NCBI RefSeq assembly: GCF_000002515.2
Contig: NC_006042.1
Span: forward strand, 124,001-188,000
Direction of reading: 5' to 3'
Length of the DNA stretch: 64,000 nt
Source of the DNA: Kluyveromyces lactis
Lineage: Eukaryota; Ascomycota; Saccharomycetes; Saccharomycetales; Saccharomycetaceae
This document shows positions 58,511 to 64,000 of this stretch, in pieces. Made by a program: the position numbers and the translations under genes. The notes below the pieces were generated by a model. It had not been told where the DNA came from and did no database searches. It saw nothing but the letters and a program-made list of their open reading frames with translations. How positions within the stretch are numbered: position 1 is the stretch's first letter; the number at the start of each line of letters is the position of its first letter.

Positions 58511-59769
58511 ATTCTTCTGATTTTCGAAATGTATCGGTATGGGGGGGGGGCTTTCTTCAGTACAAAGATTTCTAATAACAGATAAGTGAGTCCCTATGTT
58601 TCAGATGCTCTCAGTACAACCCAATTCTCAATTTCAATGGTATCTGATGCAGAGAAGTATACACGAGATACTAAATGCCGATACCCTTTATATATACACG
58701 GGCATATACTACCATCGTCAAAGTTTATGTGATTCATTGGAAAACCTTATGAGATGAGCGAAAATGCCACAATTTTTCTAGTGTGAGATATCACGTTTTT
58801 CCATGAACAAACATAACCAGAGAAACAATGAATAGGGGTGAATAAGGAGCAATTGGGACTGGAGCATTCAGGGCATCTTTTAATTGTTTGAGTACATGCT
58901 GGTGTTGGCAGTGGATATTTATCAGAAGAAAACTGTATGATTTAACGACTTTTTTTTTTGGATATTACGTGCTGTACTTCAGGACGATTTCTCAAATTAT
59001 GCTACCTTGGCCACCGACAGAAGGAGGATGCTCCTCGTCAGCGTAATTGTATGATCCGGATCTTCAATGCTTGCAATTAAAATTGAGCTGTAAACCCAAT
59101 GACTGTGTTCTTCATAGGTTCAAATCTTATTCGCTTCAAGCATACAATAGTTTTTATGTGACCATTTTAATGATACTATCATGAGGATTATAAAATTTAT
59201 ATAATTTCATTCAACTTATACGTATTTTATCATACTAATATAGGAATACTGTTTAATGGTAAAACTGTCACCTTTTAAGTATCCCACTCCAGTTATTGTT
59301 TGCAGCCAGATTCGAAGCTATTTGACAGTAGAACGGCTTTCACTTGATAGTATATAATTTTTCTTTGTGAAATTGAAACTGACATTAAGCTTACAATTTG
59401 TAAAATTGAATTGAAATGTGGAAAGGAATCTCAACAATATGAGATATTTAAAAGGCATAAGATACTATCCTATCCTGACAATCCCTGGTGTACTATCAGA
59501 CACTCATTGCATGCTCGTTAGAGCTTATATTACCGCTAGTTCTGTTCTTTAAAAAGTTTCCCACCCGTACACCGCACTAAATTCGTTTCTTTTAGACCAT
59601 TTTCCATATCAAAAAATTTTCAAAGGCAGTATAATCCATAAAGCTAAAATGAAGCTCATCTCACCGCATCGCATCGCATCGCATCACTTAATAAGAGACT
59701 GCGTATCACTGCGTTTAGAATTAAGTTTACACCTTATAATAAACAGGTGAAAGACCAACCAGAATAACA
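58511..59769. other. divergent DUG2/UTP18 promoter region
   Basis: The region is 1.26 kb long. The DUG2 side has the G10 run and a GATAAG. The UTP18 side has an RRPE-like box and a PAC-type repeat. Between them I see only A+T-rich sequence; a tRNA-like T-arm at 59114-59130 lacks the rest of a tRNA. Confidence 0.6.
59612..59685 (+). promoter_or_regulatory. RRPE and PAC pentamer repeat, UTP18 promoter
   Basis: AAAAATTTTCA (59612-59622) fits an RRPE. CTCATCTCACCGC (59655-59667) is the complement of a PAC box with one mismatch, and four tandem CGCAT/GCATC pentamers follow to 59685. They lie 85-160 bp before the UTP18 ATG. Confidence 0.7.
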
Positions 59770-61470
59770 ATGGACCATACCATACCACCACCAGATGAAG
59801 AGGAATTAGTTCTTTCCAAATTAGTGTTCGGAGACAATAGTGACTTTTATAATGAATTGCAGAATATCAATCTGGAGCTAAGTAGCGAAGAAGACGCTAC
59901 TGAGTACGTACAGAATAGTGACTCCGAAGATTCAGAGAGCGACAATGAAATTGGAAAGGTTATGGATGACCAGCTCTTTTTCGTTGATGATGGTGAACTA
60001 AATGTGGATGATGAAGATGCGATGGACATTGACGATGAGAACGAACAAGCAAGTGGGTCTGACTACAGCAACGAGTCTGAGGAAAATGAATCTGATGCAT
60101 GGGTTGATTCTGACGACGACAGACTACAGATAACTGTAACAGAAAATAACAGATCAAAAAAGCTAAGGAAGTCCCACGTAGAATCTCAAATTAATGGACG
60201 AGAGTACTTGCAAAGGTTGAGATCACAATTTGAAAAGATATATCCGAAGCCAAATTGGATAGAAGACGAGGATGATAGCGAACTTGACAATGACAGTGAA
60301 AATGAAAGTGGTGATTATGACAACGTTATAGATGGGGACATCAATGCTCTAACCAAGATCCTAGAACGTACCTACAATTATACTACAGCAAACTCGAAAC
60401 TTCTCCCCCCACAAACTCTCGATATAACTAGGCTGAAGGATGCAAATGCTTCACATCCATCTCATTCAGCCATTCAATCTTTATCCTTCCATTCCACCAA
60501 ACCAATCCTGTTGACTGGTGGCTACGACAGAACGTTAAGAATATATCATATCGATGGTAAAGCTAATCATTTGATAACTTCAGTACATATCAAGGGCACC
60601 CCAGTCCAGACCTGTTCTTTCTACTCATCGCAAGATGGTAAGGAACAAAAAGTGTATACAGGTGGTAGAAGACGTTATATGCATGCATGGGATTTATCAA
60701 ATAATAACACCTCAGTAGCCAAAATTGATAAGATTTCAAGATTATATGGCCACCAGGATACCCAAAGATCGTTTGAAAAGTTCAAACTAGCCCACTTCCA
60801 GGACGCCAACGGAGCCCGCCATGGATTGATTTGCTTACAAGGTAATAATGGTTGGGTTAATATCCTCCATTCCTCCACAGGTGTATGGCTACAAGGCTGT
60901 AAGATCGAGGGTGCCATCTCCGACTTCTGTATTGATTATAAACCTCAACAGAACGGGCACTTCCATACTATTCTTATTGCTACAAATACATACGGCGAAG
61001 TGTGGGAATTTAATTTGAATGAAAATGGCAATACAGTCCGTAAATGGAAGGACGATGGTGGAGTTGGAATCACTAAAATTCAAGTTGGCGGCGGTTCAAC
61101 AATTTCCTCACCAAAGAAACGCATCATTCCAAATAGATGGATTGCAATCGGTTCAGACTCTGGCTTCGTGAATGTATATGATAGACAAAGCGATTCGCAA
61201 AGACCGGTGTTCACATTAGACCAATTGACCACATCCATATCCTCATTAGAATTTTCACCTGATGGTCAAATGTTATGCATAGCGAGTAGAGCTACAAAGG
61301 ACGCCTTGAGGTTAGTACATCTGGCGACAGGAACTGTTTTCTCAAATTGGCCAACTAGCGGTACGCCCTTAGGTAAAGTTACAAGCGTAGCATTTAGTCC
61401 GCAAGGGGAAATGCTTGCAGTAGGAAATGAACAGGGCAAAGTCAGATTGTGGAGGTTAAATCACTATTGA
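59770..61470 (+). CDS. UTP18: Utp18, SSU processome (UtpB) protein
   Basis: The 566-residue protein starts with about 120 very acidic residues (repeated DE/SD-rich stretches) and a conserved REYLQRLRSQFEKIYPKPNW motif. A WD40 propeller follows from about residue 230 (ILLTGGYDRTLRIYHIDGK, VYTGGRRRYMHAWDLS, WIAIGSDSGFVNVYDRQ, MLAVGNEQGKVRLWRL). Utp18 belongs to the UtpB part of the SSU processome in the nucleolus and recruits Mtr4 to pre-rRNA through an arch-interacting motif near its N-terminus; MTR4 lies at the other end of this window and shares the PAC promoter element. S. cerevisiae Utp18 has about 594 residues (YJL069C). Confidence 0.96.
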   Translation: MDHTIPPPDEEELVLSKLVFGDNSDFYNELQNINLELSSEEDATEYVQNSDSEDSESDNEIGKVMDDQLFFVDDGELNVDDEDAMDIDDENEQASGSDYSNESEENESDAWVDSDDDRLQITVTENNRSKKLRKSHVESQINGREYLQRLRSQFEKIYPKPNWIEDEDDSELDNDSENESGDYDNVIDGDINALTKILERTYNYTTANSKLLPPQTLDITRLKDANASHPSHSAIQSLSFHSTKPILLTGGYDRTLRIYHIDGKANHLITSVHIKGTPVQTCSFYSSQDGKEQKVYTGGRRRYMHAWDLSNNNTSVAKIDKISRLYGHQDTQRSFEKFKLAHFQDANGARHGLICLQGNNGWVNILHSSTGVWLQGCKIEGAISDFCIDYKPQQNGHFHTILIATNTYGEVWEFNLNENGNTVRKWKDDGGVGITKIQVGGGSTISSPKKRIIPNRWIAIGSDSGFVNVYDRQSDSQRPVFTLDQLTTSISSLEFSPDGQMLCIASRATKDALRLVHLATGTVFSNWPTSGTPLGKVTSVAFSPQGEMLAVGNEQGKVRLWRLNHY

Positions 61471-61845
61471 AAAAACAGAACCGAAATGCGGAGTTCGCCG
61501 CATTAGCTATGAAAACCATAGAATCATTTTTATGTATAGACTTCAACAATGAATATTTAGGACCACCTGCATCTATAATATATATCAAGCATATTAATAA
61601 TTCTCTTCTTATGCCTGGCTCTTGCAAGTCCGCACTAATCACTAAACTTACCCGGTTCTTGTTTTGTATGGTAAAATTTTTTCTTAGCTTTCAGTTCTCT
61701 CTGTTAACATGAAATCAGAAAGCGTCAAAATTGTTTGAGTTCAAAGTTCAATGAAGGACACGACACACAGGAAAGGCACCTTGACATCATCTACAAACTC
61801 ATTTATAAGTCAAAACTTTGAAATTATCAGACTAATAAACTAGCA
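61471..61845. other. UTP18 3' end and MRPL27 promoter
   Basis: A+T-rich. No RTCACGTG or PAC element seen. Confidence 0.55.
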
Positions 61846-62283
61846 ATGAAACCTACCTCCGCTAGATTTTTTCAACAATCTCAAATAACACAACTAACGA
61901 GACCTTGGAAGAAATACCGTGATGGTACGTTATTCTATGGTGCTTCTAAAGTAGGTAACAAGCGTGTACCATTGACGACGAAGGATGGTAACAAGTCTAT
62001 GTACAAGGGTACCAGATCTTCAGGTATTGGTAGACATACACAATATGGTGGTTATAAAATTAACTGGAACAGGGTGCGTACATATACCGTTCCAAAGGAT
62101 TTCAATACGGATTTGAAACCACTATTATCTCATAACTTGCCAGAACTAAAACATCAATTCTCAGGGTATCAGAAAGGTTACACGGATCCAAAGCTTTACT
62201 TCGACAAGTTAAAGAAGTATGTGAAGGAAGGGAAAATCCAAAGCGAAGCAAGCAATGTGGAAAGCTATGTTGAAAGAGGATGA
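61846..62283 (+). CDS. MRPL27: Mrpl27, mitochondrial ribosomal protein mL41
   Basis: The 145-residue protein opens with a basic leader ([27 protein letters not shown]) and has the family core [40 protein letters not shown]. It is the yeast relative of mammalian mL41 in the large mitochondrial ribosomal subunit. The glycine- and lysine-rich core suits rRNA contact. S. cerevisiae Mrpl27 has 146 residues (YBR282W), and SSH1 (YBR283C) is its neighbour there too, convergent as here. Confidence 0.96.
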   Translation: MKPTSARFFQQSQITQLTRPWKKYRDGTLFYGASKVGNKRVPLTTKDGNKSMYKGTRSSGIGRHTQYGGYKINWNRVRTYTVPKDFNTDLKPLLSHNLPELKHQFSGYQKGYTDPKLYFDKLKKYVKEGKIQSEASNVESYVERG

Positions 62284-62619
62284 AATATAAATATTAAATA
62301 AAAACGGGTTCCGGAGTTTCAAAAATTCACCCATTAATCATGTACATAGGATGTTAAAAAGTATAGATTCCAGAATTGTCTTCTAACTTAAAATATACAT
62401 ACGTATTTATGTATGAATAACTGTAAAATAAAATCATTCGCTACTTTATGATCAGTATTCTACTTCCAACAACACAGTCAATTTCGCGGCTGCCTTAGGA
62501 AGAAATATTGAGGTAAACAATAAAACATGTCGGTACTATGAATTTTCGATGAACTGTACATTTACATTTATATATTAGTGATTGTACACGAGATTTATAT
62601 AGTAAAGTCTGTTTACAGT
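62284..62619. other. convergent MRPL27/SSH1 3' region
   Basis: ATACATA (62395-62401) and its inverse (62408-62414) form a small palindrome with TATGTA-type elements, likely part of the 3'-end signals of both genes. Confidence 0.5.
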
Positions 62620-64000
62620 TTAAGCAGCTCTACCTCCTAGCATTTGAGCGATAGAACTTTGACCGCCTGTTTGTTGGAAGTCTACGGTAACGACTTCTAG
62701 AATGGCAAATGCACTGCAAACTGCAACAACAATACCGGCACCTTTACCCTTCAAGCCTAATAGTTCACCAACTGCGACCAAGACCGCCAAAGTGGCTGCA
62801 CCAGTGGCAGACGCTACCGGAATGATTCTGATAAGTTCCTTAGAAGCATCTCTGTGACCAGCCAATGCAACATCTTGTTCCTTGAATTGCTTGGAAACAT
62901 CACGAGATGATGAGCCAGAGATTTCTTGCCAGTTTGTGGCGAACCACACACCAGTGACAATCAAGAAAGCCGAGAATGTGACCACAGTCAATGGTTGCTT
63001 GAAAACAGCAAAGAACGAAGTTGGTGGGGTTAACAAGGACAATGGAAATCTTGCTAAATAAAAGAATTCAGTGGACTCATAACCACCCAAAACTTTGTTG
63101 ATAATGGAACCCTCTTGGTTACCACCAATCAACTGAATGATGACGAAGCCAAGTATATGAATGTAGAACAAAATGGAGTAAGAAAATAGCAAAGATAGGC
63201 CACCAGTGTACAATAATCTGATAGGGTAAACGTTGGACATTCCTCTTGCCTTGGTGGATCTGATAGACAACTCTGTTCTGATGTTTTGTAGATAACAGAC
63301 GGTACCACCAAGAACGATTACTAACAAACCAGAAGTCAAGTTTGGTAGATAATCTCTTTGGAAAGCATTGACAAGTGCGCCCAAGAAAGTCTTATGCTTA
63401 GCACGGAAACCTTGTAACAAGTTGATGACAGCACCCCTTGGTTCTCTATGGCCTTCTTGACCCACTGGAATTTGTTGAACACCGAATAAATCGTCAACTA
63501 AACCAGTAGACAGAGAAATGGCGATAATAGCCATGGCACCAGAGGCAAACCCATGCCCCTTGTCAATAACTTCGATCAACAAGGTCACAAAGAAACCGGC
63601 GCCGATCAATTGACTGTTAATCAAAAATTTAGCCATTAGAGATAAATCTTCGCCATAGTAACCTGATGCAATGAAAATGTTAGCTAAGATGGCATAACTG
63701 CCAATGGAAACAATTTTGATCAACGTTTGGAACAATTCTCTATCAGTTCTTTGGTTGAAGTTGACTTTGATCAATTTGAAACCTGCCAACAATTGCAAGA
63801 TCAATGCAGTTGCAATTGGTGGGAAAATACCAAACTCTAAAAGAGTGCGTGGTTCGGCAGCGAAAACACCACGCAAGAAGAAGATAGGGTCCTTCACATC
63901 AACAGATTCCTTAGTAATGCCTGCCAGTGGGAATTGGCCAAATAAGTAAATCAATGCAGTAGTCAAAGTAATGACAAGCTTATCATCAAATGGTAAATTG
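62620..64000 (-). CDS. SSH1: Ssh1, Sec61-like ER translocon subunit, start beyond window
   Basis: The reading frame is open to the right edge of the window, so the N-terminus is missing. The visible 460 residues begin NLPFDDKLVITLTTALIY, which corresponds to about residue 30 of the S. cerevisiae protein, and end in GGQSSIAQMLGGRAA. There are about ten membrane segments as in SecY/Sec61 proteins, with the plug region FLRGVFAAEPRTLLEFGIFP. Ssh1 is the alternative Sec61 that with Sbh2 and Sss1 forms a second translocon for cotranslational import into the ER. Divergence from Sec61 itself (for example GYYGEDLSLMAKF) supports Ssh1, as does position next to MRPL27 (YBR282W-YBR283C). Confidence 0.94.
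   Translation of the reverse strand, partial: NLPFDDKLVITLTTALIYLFGQFPLAGITKESVDVKDPIFFLRGVFAAEPRTLLEFGIFPPIATALILQLLAGFKLIKVNFNQRTDRELFQTLIKIVSIGSYAILANIFIASGYYGEDLSLMAKFLINSQLIGAGFFVTLLIEVIDKGHGFASGAMAIIAISLSTGLVDDLFGVQQIPVGQEGHREPRGAVINLLQGFRAKHKTFLGALVNAFQRDYLPNLTSGLLVIVLGGTVCYLQNIRTELSIRSTKARGMSNVYPIRLLYTGGLSLLFSYSILFYIHILGFVIIQLIGGNQEGSIINKVLGGYESTEFFYLARFPLSLLTPPTSFFAVFKQPLTVVTFSAFLIVTGVWFATNWQEISGSSSRDVSKQFKEQDVALAGHRDASKELIRIIPVASATGAATLAVLVAVGELLGLKGKGAGIVVAVCSAFAILEVVTVDFQQTGGQSSIAQMLGGRAA

Noticed and set aside
59114-59130. tRNA-like T-arm (ATAGG-TTCAAAT-CTTAT)
   Set aside because: No matching acceptor strand, A box or anticodon arm within 100 bp upstream.

Overview
The window is budding-yeast nuclear DNA. 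Genes are compact and intronless, on both strands, in A+T-rich sequence. Almost every gene has a recognisable Saccharomyces cerevisiae counterpart. Recalled S. cerevisiae gene numbers put two chromosomal runs together here. One run is YJL049 to YJL069 (CHM7, MTR4, IRC8, PEP8, TIM54, ZAP1, IKS1, BIT61, YHC3, BNA3, NUP82, LAS21, COA3, MRPL8, MPM1, YJL068C, UTP18). The other is YBR265 to YBR283 (HSM3, SDH8, MRPL37, REI1, TSC10, PPS1, DPB3, PAF1, SAF1, DUG2, MRPL27, SSH1). The two runs interleave, and duplicate pairs such as DPB3/DLS1 and BIT61/BIT2 are single here. That is the pattern of a Saccharomycetaceae species that did not undergo the whole-genome duplication. Base composition and protein lengths suggest Kluyveromyces (K. 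lactis or a relative); genus is an inference, species is not proven.

Layout. 1-5.5 kb: 5' part of CHM7, HSM3 and MTR4. 5.5-8.1 kb: a gene-poor stretch, possibly with the worn remains of a gene. 8-15 kb: IRC8, an unplaced small NPR/HAL-like kinase whose coding end overlaps that of PEP8, then TIM54. 16-24 kb: ZAP1, ABF2, IKS1, a short BIT61-like gene and YHC3. 24-29.5 kb: an accessory island with an orphan ORF, 2.4 kb without a convincing gene, and a highly codon-biased GPI-anchored wall protein with an exact 132-bp duplication. 30-43 kb: BNA3, SDH8, NUP82, MRPL37, LAS21, REI1, TSC10, COA3, MRPL8. 43-64 kb: an O-acetylserine sulfhydrylase-type cysteine synthase, PPS1, DPB3, MPM1, CPS1, PAF1, S-formylglutathione hydrolase, SAF1, DUG2, UTP18, MRPL27 and SSH1 (running off the right edge).

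Common themes. About ten genes make mitochondrial proteins (TIM54, ABF2, BNA3, SDH8, MRPL37, COA3, MRPL8, MPM1, MRPL27, possibly the cysteine synthase). Four intergenic regions beside such genes carry RTCACGTG Cbf1-type sites, and the BNA3/SDH8 promoter adds a perfect Met31/32-type site. The three ribosome-biogenesis genes MTR4, REI1 and UTP18 each have a PAC element built into a pentanucleotide tandem repeat. CPS1 has paired GATAAG sites as expected of a nitrogen-controlled vacuolar peptidase. I see no tRNA gene, no intron, no transposon or virus-like element, no CRISPR and no centromere. Nothing here is clearly a new multi-gene system; the best leads are the 24-29.5 kb island, the divergent kinase, and the promoter architectures listed in the findings.
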